Source: Agelaius tricolor (lineage: Eukaryota; Chordata; Aves; Passeriformes; Icteridae). From it: a stretch of DNA of 64,000 nt. The stretch lies in assembly GCA_023055355.1 (NCBI GenBank), contig JALJCS010000051.1:868001-932000 (forward strand), in the 5' to 3' direction. Position numbers and translations under genes: made by a program. The notes beneath the pieces are model-generated. The model had not been told where the DNA came from, did no database searches, and saw only the letters and a list, made by a program, of their open reading frames with translations. Of this stretch, positions 1 to 10,649 are shown in pieces. The first letter of the stretch is position 1. Every line of letters begins with the position of its first letter.

Positions 1-266
1 CCGCAGGATCTGTATGTGGAGGGAAGAGAAACCATACGCAAGATTCCTTTTCTTGCCTTTCATCACACAGACTCAATCAACCCATTTTCTGTCTCCTCCC
101 TTCCTCCCAATAACACCAACTATTTAGTTTAGGTCCTCCCACAGCATGTCAGCAGAGCTGGCTTTGCCCTGGGGATTGCCTCCATCTCCCTGGCACAAGC
201 CTGGGAATGCTGGAGTGCTGTGAAGCTTGGGCAGCGTGTACATGGGGACTAGACCTGCCTTCTCAC

Positions 267-3200
267 CTTCTCCTCCTCAAGGTACTGCTCATCAAAATCC
301 AGTGAGTGAGACTCACAGGGTACCTGCACAGCACCAGGCAGCTCTGGCAGCACACAGAGCTGTGGTAACAACCATGTGAGGGCCAGCAATAAATGAACCA
401 GGGCACACAGGCCCTCTGCCCTCTGAGGGGTCACCCACAGCCAGGAGAAACAGAGACAGCACTGAGGCATTCCAGGAGAAAAGGCACCTGCATGCAAGTA
501 TTGGCAAGCAACATAGATGCAACAAGGGAGTCACCCAGGGCAACACAGACAGGGCCAGCAGCTGGAAATATCTGTGGGCTTTTGACTGGAAAAGAGTGAA
601 GTGGGGATTATTCTGGGACAGTCTCTCCAACGGTAGTGACTGGAAGCCCAACTTCTTCCCTTGATTATTGTGTGGATTAAGCAAGAGCTTTAGACAAGAG
701 CATCTCCTTGGAGGTCAGGCTTTAGGTGTGGATCAGCAGAGAGATGTCTCAGGGACACACCCCTCAGAGCACCCCCACTGGGACCCTGCCTGCCCCAGAG
801 GCAGTGTTAGGTACCCTGAAAAAGAGGCATTCCCAGCATTGTGGAGAGGGTTGGAGATGGCCATTTTAGAGCAGCTTGGATGCCAGATGTGTCCCTCAAA
901 GGTTGGGCTTCCAAGCCCCAGAGCCAACAAAGGGGCTGGGAAGGGAGCCCTGGAGCGAGGTGGGCAGGAACCTGCTGGCCGTGGTGCCAAGGCAAGGAGC
1001 TGTGCCAGGGATGTGTGTGGTACCTGTAAGCCACAGTTGATCTCCTGGGGCCTCACGGAGTAGCGGACACGTGAGATCTCCCCGGTCACCAGCACCTCGT
1101 AGGTGGGGCCTCTCTCCACGTGGCACAGCGCCGTGACATCGGAGATGGTGTTGAGGTGGCCAGAGTAGGTGAAGGAGACCTGCTGGCTCTCACCTGGCTG
1201 CAGCACACCTGACATTGGCAGGATACTGAAAGCCTGGATGGAAGACAGGAGAGATTGAGCTGTTGAGCATGGCAATGGATGCAGAGGAGCATCTTGGAGC
1301 AAAGTGCAGCTGTACCTGGAGGGGCCTATTCCCCAAACACTGCCAGAATCACCCTCATCTCATCCTGCATCCATGCCACTGACCAGTGCAGGGACCATGG
1401 GGAAAATCTTCTCCCACACTCACAGATCAATGCATTAATTAGTACATTACGTGAAAGTGACCTGGGATGTCTCCTGGCAGTAGAAATTCTCTCTGATGCA
1501 CAACTTGCCTTTAAAAAGCATTTCTTACTGCTTTTAGAAAAGGAGGAGGCTCAGAGTGAGAGCTCTCGGAGCTGAGCGAAGGACTCCAGCCCAGCTCATC
1601 TGACTCCTGAGGCTCTTCCCCTCTCTCTGATTTAAATGCTGCTTTCTCAAGGTGCTACAGCAAAAGCTCCTGCAAAAGTTTCCTATGGACCACCTGAGGA
1701 GTTCCAGGGGGAGCAGTGCCCTCCATAGGTGCTGCAAAGTGTCCTTGGGCAGCCCTACAACGTGTCCTGCATGGCCTCTCCAACTACCAGTTCCTTCAGC
1801 AGCCCTTTGTGATGGGCCTGCAGGGATGGGAGGCCCCTCTGTGGCCAATGCTGAGGCCCACCAGTGGCACTGGCAGCTCCAGCCCTGCTTGCCACACTGA
1901 CAATGTGCAAGTGAGACAGATTCCCTCCTGCCTTCTCTGCTTCGAGGGAAGGCTGCGGTTCGTCCACGGAGCTGCTGATTCCCTCAAACCCTACTTGGAG
2001 GCGGGGGAATTCAGGAAGTTGATCTGATTGCACCTGAAAAAGAAGCCATTTTCTATGCTGGGAGGAAGAGACAGCCACGTTGCAAAGTCTCCGTTTGTAA
2101 GACAGCTCCAGGGCCAGCAGTGCAATAGCAGCTCTGGGTGAAAGCAGAGCCCTGCAAACAGGGAGTCTGGCTGCCTTGGGAAGAGGCTCCATGGAGATCA
2201 GGACTCATCCCAGCTGGCTCTGGGAAGGAAGCTGGAGGCCTTACCATGATGATGCAGATAAAAGCCTCTTCTTTCATTGTGAAGGCAAAAAATCCCACAC
2301 TCAGCACAGGTCTGTAGGACCTGAGTGAGCTTCTCCAAGGAAAACTCTCCTATTTCTCCCTCCCACACAGCCCGTGTCCAGCCACTGGCCCTGCTGCCCA
2401 GCCCACTGTCAGGGCACAGGACAGCAGGGCAGCAAAAAGGGAGCTCAGCACGAGCATGACTTGGTGGTGGCAGGCTGGGGAGGCAACACAAGCAGCAGAT
2501 GTACAAGAAAATCTACCTTGTCTCTTAAAGACTGGGTAAAATCATCCACTTCTTTCAGCATTCTGGCTGCCTGCTCCTGTCTCATCTTGAAGTGTCTCCA
2601 TCGAGATGCTGGGGACTCCAAACTGGTATTCTTCCCTTTTGGTGGTTGGGGTTTGAATTTAGGTGGGCAAAGCTCATCTCTGGAAAATAAGAGAACTATT
2701 GTGAAAAATGCCAATCACTTGTTTTCAAAATTTTAAAAGTTTAATAGTAATAAAATGGTTATAAAAATAGTAATACAATTAGAGTAAAAATAATTTGGAC
2801 AATTTGAATTAGGACAACAAATGGGACAACAAATACAAAGAGTTACGGACGTCCGGGTACCTTTTTCTGGGCAGCACGAGCCCGAAAAAGGACCCCCACT
2901 AACAAAGGATTAACCCTTGAGAACAATAGCCCGTTGCATATTCATACACTTCATACAGGATGCATCAATTCCATTCAAACACAGGATTCTGTCTGGTCTT
3001 CATCTACTTCTTCCTTCTAATCCTAACAGTGCCTTCGAGGCGGGAAGAAGTTCATTTCTTCTGATAAGAGAGCAATAAATTCTTTTCTCTGAAAGATTTA
3101 GCTGTCCTGTGGCTGCTATCTGGTTCGAGTGCCTCATTCCTTTCTAAAAAAAAACCCCACTGACATAGTTCTTCTTGTAACTACAAAAGTTACCTTTTAA

Positions 3201-3799
3201 TTACAAGACTACAAGGACTAGGAGCCCTTCATCAAGGTGGACATGGTCTCAGGCCACAGAGGTCTGAGAAAGCAGCTTTCACCCCAGCTTTCCTTCCCAG
3301 GGGAAACCACTGTGGGGGCTGTGCAGCACCAAAGTGGTGGAAAACCTATTCCCTGAGCATCCAGCCTGAGCACAGCTGCTCAGTGCCATTTGTCAGATGC
3401 CAGGCAAACAGCTTTGCTCTTGGCCAAGTACAAACAGGACACAGCAAGAAGAGCTTCAAGGGGAGGCCAAAGGTGCACATACCTAAACCTGGTCACCTCG
3501 CTGTCGGAACGGAATGACCAGCGGTACTGGACGGGCAGTGGGCTGCAGTTGGTCATCTCCAGGGAACGCACTTTTTTAGTGCCAGCCACGATGCAGCCAA
3601 ACTCCACGGAGCTGGGCTGCATTTGGAGATTTGGGAAGTGAACTTCTCCCTGAAGGGTGATATGCTCCACAAAAGGATGGCCCCTGACCATGTCTATCTT
3701 CAGAACCTTCTCTTTTTTCCAGCTCTTCAAATCCAGTTCATAAGCTGGGTCAAACACGATGTAGAGATGACAGGTCTCCCCTACATCCACTCTCACAGG
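267..3799 (-). CDS. HYDIN: HYDIN-like cilium protein gene fragment
   Basis: HYDIN is a very large protein of the ciliary axoneme central pair, built of repeated immunoglobulin-like ASH domains. Seen: exon 3483-3799 (acceptor CAG before 3799, donor GTATGT after 3483) has an ASH segment with FDPAYELDL and VEFGCI. Exon 2517-2679 follows in matching phase (split Arg codon) but is poorly recognisable. Exon 1024-1233 holds ILPMSGVLQPGE and GPTYEVLVTGE, then GLQ. Exon 267-323 encodes SLDFDEQYLEEEK. From family knowledge these match successive parts of the N-terminal third of HYDIN in the right order for a minus-strand gene. The exons expected between 1024 and 323, about 400 residues in the mammalian protein, are not visible in only 700 bases. 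One or more exons may lie between 1233 and 2517, but no candidate kept phase. It is probably a partial or rearranged paralogue. Its continuation lies left of the window. Confidence 0.75.
2720..3300. repeat. Intronic AT-rich stretch, possible LTR remnant
   Basis: No coding exon was found between the HYDIN-like exons at 2679 and 3483. The stretch around 2,870-3,150 has the look of a decayed avian LTR (short AATAAA, TATA-like and C-rich tracts, no open frame), but no paired LTR or terminal TG/CA was found. The class cannot be told by eye. Confidence 0.3.
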
Positions 3800-4239
3800 C
3801 TGCAAGGAGATGAGCAGTAATTAATCACCTGTGGGATGATGTCCCAAGGTCTGACAGCATGAAACAGTCAATGCTCCAAGTGACCCCAGCACGGGCTTCT
3901 CAGTTCATGGTTCATCTCTCTCCAGCAGGGCTCTGGCTGCAGGCACCACAGTCCAGTCCAGGATCCCTCAGGCTCCCGTTTCTGTGCTCAGCCCCAGTAC
4001 AAGGGGGTGGCTGCTGGAGAGCTGGCATGGCTTTCCAGGAGACACCTTCCCTGCATGGCTTGCCCAGACCCAGCTGCCTGCTCCCCTCTCCCTGTGCCTT
4101 AAAGCCAGGATGGATCTTCTCAATTCAGAGAAGATTTTGATTCCTTCAGCAGCTTTGCTGATGCAGCTCAGGCCAGCCCACTGCTGATGCTACAGAATAA
4201 ACTTCTTGACTCAAGGAGCTCCCAACAGAAAGGCACCAC
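3800..4239. other. Spacer left of provirus, no gene seen
   Basis: Downstream of the HYDIN-like exon acceptor at 3799 there is GC-moderate, intron-like sequence with no recognisable exon. It forms the left flank of the class II provirus. Its last bases do not match the sequence right of the provirus, so no target-site duplication is visible. Confidence 0.5.
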
Positions 4240-4652
4240 TGTAGAGAGCTTTTTGGATAATTGGTTAGCTGAGAAAGGACATTCCGATGTGATACCGATG
4301 GATAAGGGTAAGAGAAACAAGCTGGGAACTAAGCAACCGGTGCCCAATTACTGACGAAGGTCACAGTGACCTTCTCTAAAACGGGAAGACGGGGGAGAAA
4401 ATTGCTTGCCAGAAAATGTAGCTATCCCAAGGTAGAGAAATTAGAAGAATGTACACATAGAAGCAAAATAATTGTTAAGAGATAGAAGTAGGTGTGTTTG
4501 ATCTAAGTGTGCTTTAACCAATAATGAGCTCGGCTTTTGCAATATGTATAAGCTTCATTAACACTAATATAAATATGTGTGGAGTTTCAATAAACTTCGA
4601 GATTTGCTATTCATCGCATATGGTGTGTCGCATCTCTCCCGCCGTTACGACA
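4240..4652 (+). repeat. 5' LTR of class II provirus
   Basis: 413 bp, TG at 4240 and CA at 4651-4652. U3 carries a CCAAT motif at 4518-4522 and a TATA-like TATAAG at 4547-4552. AATAAA lies at 4589-4594. The first 115 bases of U3 are also the coding end of the env remnant in the 3' copy. The left flank (ending CACCAC) does not match the right flank of the 3' LTR (starting GGTCAC). Confidence 0.93.
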
Positions 4653-4654
4653 AA

Positions 4655-4672
4655 TGGTGACCCCGGACGTGT
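4655..4672 (+). promoter_or_regulatory. Primer-binding site, tRNA-Trp-like
   Basis: Two bases after the LTR, TGGTGACCCC is followed by GGACGTG. Known avian alpharetrovirus primer sites use tRNA-Trp and begin with the same ten bases. Here one extra G interrupts the match. The tRNA assignment is therefore an inference. Confidence 0.6.
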
Positions 4673-4859
4673 TCCTTCGGGACTAGCCACGGTCGGAGGC
4701 GTGAAAGTCAAGTGCAGGTCCTTTCGCGGCTGGGGACGGCAAAAAACACCGCTGAAAAAAGAAGGTGTCAAGTGCCCCGGGTGAGCTCAGAGGAGTGCCC
4801 GGCTGCTACGTGCTGCCGGACCTGAATAGAGCCGCAAGAAGCGCGCTATCGTCGTTAAA

Positions 4860-6748
4860 ATGGATAAAGACAGGCAAGCAGCATATGATTTATTTACTGA
4901 CTTTTTACGAGGGCGTCAGATTAGAGGAATAGATTTACAGAAAGAACTTGCTGGGTTGTTAGCTTATGGGTGTGCACAGGGGCTTTTTCGTAATCCACAT
5001 ACAGTGCATGAATTGTCGGAGTGGCGTATATTCGGGGATAAGCTGTGGCACGCAGTCATAGATGACGATAAGACCGCGAAAAAGTGGGGGAAGTTATGGC
5101 GAGTCGTTCATGATGAATTGCTAAAATACCAGGCAGAGGAAAGAGCTGCCCGGCAGGCCAGTGCAGCTCATGAAAGGAACAGGAGTTATGGGGACTGGTT
5201 TGGTTCCCCGCTGCCTCCTGTTACGTCCACAGTCAATCTGCCGCCGGCATCGCCTTCTACCTTAAACGGCAGTTCCCCACCCCCATCGGTGCCTGCTTTA
5301 AGCAGCACGGCCCCGCCAGCTTCGGCGCCTGTTTTGACGGGCACCCCCTCACCGATTTCAGTTCCTGCCTCAGGTGGCGGTCTGCCGCCAGCACCGGCAT
5401 CTGCAATAAGCAGCGGCTCCCCGCCAACCCCAGCCCCCGCTCCAGACAACGGCTCCCCGCCGCTACCAGTTCCTCTTTCGGGCAGCAGCCCCCCCCCGCG
5501 TGTCCTCCGGCTGTGCCGTCCGCGCCGCCTGTCCCGGTGTCAAACCCTACACCTCCTCCGCTTAGCGGTTCGACCGTCCCCGGGTCAGACGGTGACCTTG
5601 CAAGGGCCGTTGCTCAGCAGCGAAGGGAGGCATGGGCGGCGGTAGCTAAAGAATTTATGGACACGGGGGATGAGGAGGCGAGATCGGCTGCTATGGAAAT
5701 GGCTTGCCCAGTGGTTTATTCTCCCCTGGCAGGGGGAGGGTTTCAAGCCACAATAACTGCCTTGGATTGGAAACTGTTATCGCAGTTATGATCCATGGTT
5801 AGTCAATTTGGAGTAACTAGTGAACCCACAAAACTGGATTACATCTGGGGCACTCAGGTTTTGCTGCCGGCAGATTGCAGGACAGTAATACGGCTCATTT
5901 TTACTCAACACCAACAGCTTTTGTTTAATGCCCATTGGCACGCGATTTGTCAGCAATGTGTCGCAGTGGTACAGCAACCAGGGGATCCGTTATATGGGGT
6001 GACCCTGGAGGAGTTAATGGGGTTCGGGCCGTTTCTTAGAACGGAGGCACAAGCATTGATTGGTCCCGAGAAGTGCAGAGAGGCTATGCGGTTAGCACAT
6101 TTAGCTATCGATAGAATTAAAGATCCGGGAGGAATTCCTTCTTACATGGGGATGAAGCAAGGTACGGAAGAGTCTTTCGGAGCTTTTATAGACAGGGTAG
6201 CCAGCGCTATTGAACGGGTAGGAGTCCCTGAATTCATGAAAGGGACCTTGTTAAAGCAGTGTGCACTTCAAAACAGCAATCAGCTTACCAAGAATGTGAT
6301 AAATACCCTGGGAGCTAATTGGTCTATAGAGGAAGCTTTAGAACGATTAGCTAATGTCCCGCTGGGATCACAGGCAATGTTAGTAGATGCTATTAAAGAG
6401 CTAGGGGTCGGGTTACAGAAGCAGGCAGAGTCTTCTCAAAACCAAGTGCTGGCGGCCCTCGCCCCGCTCCAGGCAGCAGCAATAAATGCTCCACGAGCTC
6501 CATCTACTAGCCGATTCAGATGCTACCGATGTGGAGGAATGGGACATACGCGACGGGACTGTCCCGCCGTCAGTGTTTGGTGTAAGGATTGCCGCCTGGA
6601 CACCCACAATACCGGAATCTGCAGACGCCGCTCGGGAAACGGCAGAGCCAGCGCGCCCACCAGCCGCCGCGCCCGGACACAAGTAGCAGCTGTCACCACT
6701 TCGGCTCAACCTGCCTCCAGCCCGCCACCGCCGGGAGCCTTGGATTAG
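4860..6748 (+). pseudogene. gag: gag (matrix, capsid, nucleocapsid), interrupted
   Basis: Gag forms the virion shell. The ATG at 4860 opens a matrix-like frame starting MDKDRQAAYDLF, then a Pro/Ser/Ala-rich linker (about 5205-5590). At a run of nine C (5489-5497) the downstream frame is offset by -1 relative to the upstream one, so this copy ends at 5645 while the capsid region continues in the other frame. A TGA at 5789-5791 is a second break before the main capsid part. The nucleocapsid has two CX2CX4HX4C zinc knuckles (6521-6562 and 6581-6622). The frame ends at 6748, overlapping the protease frame. The C9 change could be a true indel or an assembly error in the homopolymer; the TGA looks like a point mutation. 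Confidence 0.9.
6634..6640 (+). promoter_or_regulatory. gag-pro -1 ribosomal slip site
   Basis: The heptamer GGGAAAC is in register with the gag frame as G GGA AAC, and a -1 shift leads into the open dUTPase-protease frame. The same heptamer is known at the gag-pro junction of type D betaretroviruses. No downstream pseudoknot was checked. Confidence 0.8.
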
Positions 6749-7440
6749 ACCTCGAAGCAGCAGCAACCGTGACTTTGATGACTACTCACCCAGAAAAGGT
6801 TCCAACTGGGGTAAAAGGACCACTTATTGATGGATTACCTATGGGAGCTCTGCTTTTAGGGTGTTCCTCGGCTACAATGATGGGATTATTTGTTTTATCT
6901 GGAGTGATAGACGCTGATTATACAGGGGAGATTTCCATTATGGTGCATACTCTTTTTCCACCGATGCGGATCGAAAAAGGACAAAGGATAGCTCAATTAA
7001 TTCCTTTGCAACAGTTGGCTAAAACTGTACCTCCTCGTCAGGCACAGTCCAGAGGAGAGCATGGATTCGGATCCACTGGAGGCCTTGCTCTTTTGACAAT
7101 GAACTTAAATGAACGGCCAAAGTGCACTGTCATTTTGGACTATCAGGGCGAAAGGCGAACCTTGGAAGGACTGTTAGACACTGGCGCAGACTCCAGCATT
7201 GTGAGTCCGGATTTTTGGCCCCACACTTGGCCATTGCAGTCAACTACTATGCCAGTAACCGGAGTTGGAGGCCTGACATTTGCAAGGAAGACACCCATGT
7301 TAACTGTGACTATTGAGGATAAAGCTGTACGGGGTGTTTTGTCAGTTGTACCTTTGCCTCCTACTGTGCAGTGTCTAATCGGTCGGGACATTCTGGCTCA
7401 GATGGGTGTGGTTTTGACAAATGAGCACCCTTTAGGCTAA
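6640..7440 (+). CDS. pro: dUTPase-protease (pro frame)
   Basis: This frame is reached from gag by the -1 slip. The first domain is a dUTPase, which hydrolyses dUTP to limit uracil in viral DNA: GVIDADYTGEI holds the substrate-binding Asp/Tyr motif, and the C-terminal glycine-rich motif RGEHGFGSTGG is present. The usual GRSS motif reads GCSS. The second domain is the retroviral aspartic protease with DTGADSSIVS (Asp codon at 7177-7179) and a C-terminal GRDIL motif. TAA is at 7438-7440. The domain order is betaretroviral. No internal stop is seen, so this domain may still be intact in sequence. Confidence 0.92.
   Translation, partial: RQSQRAHQPPRPDTSSSCHHFGSTCLQPATAGSLGLDLEAAATVTLMTTHPEKVPTGVKGPLIDGLPMGALLLGCSSATMMGLFVLSGVIDADYTGEISIMVHTLFPPMRIEKGQRIAQLIPLQQLAKTVPPRQAQSRGEHGFGSTGGLALLTMNLNERPKCTVILDYQGERRTLEGLLDTGADSSIVSPDFWPHTWPLQSTTMPVTGVGGLTFARKTPMLTVTIEDKAVRGVLSVVPLPPTVQCLIGRDILAQMGVVLTNEHPLG
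7428..7434 (+). promoter_or_regulatory. pro-pol -1 ribosomal slip site
   Basis: The heptamer CCCTTTA is in register with the protease frame (C CCT TTA) four codons before its stop. A -1 shift enters the pol frame, which is open from here through integrase. It fits the X XXY YYZ rule; use is inferred. Confidence 0.75.
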
Positions 7441-10058
7441 GGGCCATTGCATGGACTTTCCCAATCCCATTGACCTGGACCACGAACACACCGGTATGGG
7501 TTAAGCAGTGGCCTTTAAAAAGGGAAAGTCTCGAGCAGGTTCACATGCTGGTATACGAACAATATACACATGGACATTTACAGCTGTCAACAAGTCCATG
7601 GAACACGCCCATCTTTGTGATTAAGAAGAAGTCGGGAAAGTATCGCTTGATACATGATTTGCGAGCTGTCAATGAACAGATGGAGCCAATGGGGGCCCTA
7701 CAACCTGGTTTACCTAACCCGGCTATGCTACCAAGGGACTGGCCACTTTTGATTATTGATCTGAAGGACTGCTTTTTTACTATTGCTCTGCATCCTCGAG
7801 ATACTCGCAGGTTTGCATTCACTTTGCTGTCTTTAAACAGAGCGGAGCCGGACACGAGATTCGAATGGGTTTCTCTTCCCCAGGGAATGCGGAACAGCGC
7901 CACCTTGTGTCAACTTTATGTCGCTGCAGCTCTACAGCCCTTGCGACATGCCTGGCCTGACACAATTATTTATCATTATATGGATGACATTCTATTTGCA
8001 CAACCAGAACCTTTTGCGCGTCAACAAATTCAGGCAATACATGATGCTCTGAAGCTCCATGGACTGACTGTAGCTCCTGAAAAAATTCAGTTGTCTGCAC
8101 CGTGGAAATATTTGGGGTGGACACTTACTGATCAAATTGTTACCCCTCAGAAATTGCAATTAAACATCAAATTGCATACATTGCATGATGTTCAGAAGTT
8201 ACTGGGGGATCTACAGTGGCTATGCCCCATTGTTGGTATCCCTAATGACCTCTTGGACGAGCTTCGACCTTTACTGAAGGGGACTGATCCGGCACAGCCT
8301 GTTCGTATAGCCCCTGAACAGGCTGAGACACTGCAGCGGATATTGGACTGTGTTACACAAGGCAGTGTTCGGAGACGTGATCTCGACCTTCCTATACAGC
8401 TGACAGTTTGGTGTGGACCAAAATTTTTACTGGGTGCACTTACTCAGCACAACAGAAAAACGGGGGAGACATGGGCCTTGGAATGGATATCTCCTCCACT
8501 TCAACAACAGAAAACCCTTCTTCAGAAAATTGAAAGTCTAGCTGATCTCCTTAAAAAGGGTCGTGAACGGACAATACAGATTATGGGAAAGGAACCTGAT
8601 CAGATACAGATACCAATGAAAAAGGATACATTGACATGGTATCTGGCAAACAGTATGGAGTTACAAGAGGCTCTGTTGGGAGCCGGTAGTGTGACTGCCA
8701 CTGATGATATTCCCAATGTACCATTGAATTGGGTAGGACAATGGGGTTGGATTCAATGCCCAAAAAGATCACTGAAGCCCTTGTCGGATGCTACAACTGC
8801 CTACACTGATGCAGGAAGAAAATCTAAAACTGCTGCAGTGACCTGGCGAGAAAAGGGACAATGGCATCATCACATACTCCGAGCTACTGAGGTGGACACT
8901 TTACAAACGATGGAGCTTTTGGCTGTTGTATGGGCCATGATGCATTTCTCTGGACCTCTTAACATTGTAACAGATTCTTTGTATGTTGCAGGAGTGTGTG
9001 AGAGAATAGAGGATGCCTCCATAAAAGAGGTTCAAAACAGGAGGTTACATGAGCTGTTTATGCAACTGCAGAGAGCAATTAGGCTAAGAAAGCATTCCTT
9101 TTGTGTTATCCATATCAGAAGTCACAAATGGGATATTGGTCTGGGAGAAGGTAACATGCGAGCAGATAAGTTAGTCTCAATCACACAAGCAACTCCGATT
9201 CCCAAACAGACCATAGCCAGAGAGGCACACTCCATGTTCCACCATAATGCAAAAGGCCTTCATAGAGAATTTCAAATATCTATGGAGGAGGCACGGGCAA
9301 TAGTCAAAGCCTGTCCTATATGCAGTCATCATAATGGAGGCTGTGGTTTAGGTCTGGGAGTTAACCCAAGAGGGCTGAGCACAAATGAGACCTGGCAAAT
9401 GGATGTCACACATGTGGCAGAGTTTGGGAGGTTGAAGTATGTACATGTTACCATAGACACTTACAGTCATTTTATATGGGCCACAGCGCAGACTGGTGAG
9501 AAAGCAGGGCAGGTAGAGAGACATCTCAGCAGTTGTTTTGCAGTAGTGGGAGTACCACAGCGTATCAAGACAGACAATGGGCCTGCTTACAGTAGCAAAA
9601 GAATAAAGCAATTTCTGCAAATGTGGGGAATAGAGCACATAACCGGCATCCCCAATTCTCCTACAGGACAAGCGATTGTTGAGAGAGCAAATGGTACCTT
9701 AAAAAGATATCTGAGTAAATATAAGGATACCAGAGAGCCACAAGAGAGATTGTTAAAGTGCTTGTTTGTTTTGAACCACCTGTGTGTTTTTCGGGAAAAC
9801 AAGGTTCCTGCTGTGATTCGTCACTATGTACGTGAAGCAGATGGTGTAAAGAAAGATGTGTGGGTGAGATACAGGGATCCCAAGTCAGGACAATGACAAA
9901 GTCCTGCTAAGGTGTTATACTGGGGCCGCGGATATCTTTGTGTTTCTACTCCTACAGGACCTTTGTGGGTACCTGCTAAATGGACCCGAGCAGCTGTGCT
10001 TGATGGAACTTACAAGTGGAATCAGGCCTTGGTATTGATGGATGGCTCAAATCTTTAA
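7431..10058 (+). CDS. pol: pol: reverse transcriptase, RNase H, integrase
   Basis: Copies viral RNA into DNA and inserts it into the host genome. The frame runs from the slip site without an ATG requirement. Reverse transcriptase has LPQG and the catalytic YMDD at 7977-7988. RNase H shows TDAG, a downstream Glu (MELLAVVWAM) and TDSLYV. Integrase has the HHCC zinc-binding region (FHHNAKG to CPICSHH) and the DDE triad (QMDVTH, TDNGPAYS, VERANG). A TGA at 9894-9896 interrupts the C-terminal integrase domain, but the same frame stays open after it to TAA near 10,056. The stop therefore looks like a point mutation and truncates only the last 50 or so residues. Everything before it is uninterrupted, which agrees with a recent insertion. 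Confidence 0.93.
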
Positions 10059-10348
10059 ACTTAGGATCTTGGTTACGTTCAATTATTAAGGTTAGCATTG
10101 TAGTAGCTATTGTAGTTTTGTTGTTAGTATTAGTTTTGCCTTGTTTTTGTATATGCTTGCAGAATATGGTGCGAAAGATAATAACTACTGCATTTAATCA
10201 AACTATGCTTGTTCAACAGAAAAACAGGGGAGATGTAGAGAGCTTTTTGGATAATTGGTTAGCTGAGAAAGGACATTCCGATGTGATACCGATGGATAAG
10301 GGTAAGAGAAACAAGCTGGGAACTAAGCAACCGGTGCCCAATTACTGA
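10016..10348 (+). pseudogene. env: env remnant: membrane anchor and tail
   Basis: Only the end of the envelope transmembrane subunit remains. WLKSLNLGSWLRSI precedes a strongly hydrophobic span (VVAIVVLLLVLVLPCFCICL) that would anchor the protein, then a charged cytoplasmic tail. The receptor-binding subunit and the fusion and ectodomain parts are absent, since integrase is followed almost at once by this piece, so entry function is lost. The frame crosses the LTR boundary at 10234 and stops inside U3 at 10346-10348, so the last 38 codons are LTR-encoded. That overlap may be a family trait rather than an accident. Confidence 0.75.
10221..10233 (+). promoter_or_regulatory. Polypurine tract
   Basis: The purine-rich run AAAACAGGGGAGA lies directly before the TG of the 3' LTR, where plus-strand DNA synthesis is primed in retroviruses. 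Confidence 0.8.
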
Positions 10349-10646
10349 CGAAGGTCACAGTGACCTTCTCTAAAACGGGAAGACGGGGGAGAAAATTGCT
10401 TGCCAGAAAATGTAGCTATCCCAAGGTAGAGAAATTAGAAGAATGTACACATAGAAGCAAAATAATTGTTAAGAGATAGAAGTAGGTGTGTTTGATCTAA
10501 GTGTGCTTTAACCAATAATGAGCTCGGCTTTTGCAATATGTATAAGCTTCATTAACACTAATATAAATATGTGTGGAGTTTCAATAAACTTCGGGATTTG
10601 CTATTCATCGCATATGGTGTGTCGCATCTCTCCCGCCGTTACGACA
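10234..10646 (+). repeat. 3' LTR of class II provirus
   Basis: 413 bp, identical to the 5' LTR except G at 10594 for A at 4600. It ends ACGACA and is followed by GGTCACTTGAG, which belongs to a duplicated olfactory-receptor flank also found near 47,545. Confidence 0.93.
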
Positions 10647-10649
10647 GGT

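Larger units (their letters stand above)
4240..10646 (+). mobile_element. Class II (beta-like) endogenous provirus
   Basis: This is a nearly full-length provirus: LTR, primer site, gag, dUTPase plus protease, pol, env remnant, polypurine tract, LTR. The two LTRs are 413 bp each, start TG, end CA and differ at one position (A at 4600, G at 10594), so the copy is young. Betaretrovirus-like traits are the dUTPase upstream of the protease, separate gag, pro and pol frames linked by two -1 slip sites, and two zinc knuckles. The primer site, however, resembles the tRNA-Trp site known from avian alpharetroviruses. Defects seen are a frame change at a C9 run in gag, a TGA in capsid (5789), a TGA near the integrase C-terminus (9894) and loss of nearly all env, so it cannot be autonomous as it stands. 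Confidence 0.93.

Noticed and set aside
1755..2192. Possible additional HYDIN exon on the minus strand (145-codon frame)
   Set aside because: There is an acceptor-like TTTTTCAG before 2033, but no convincing donor and no phase that joins its neighbours; left out of the gene model.
2245..2320. Possible short HYDIN exon with donor at 2243-2244
   Set aside because: The donor is good, but neither acceptor (2311 or 2320) gives a phase that continues into the next exon without a stop.
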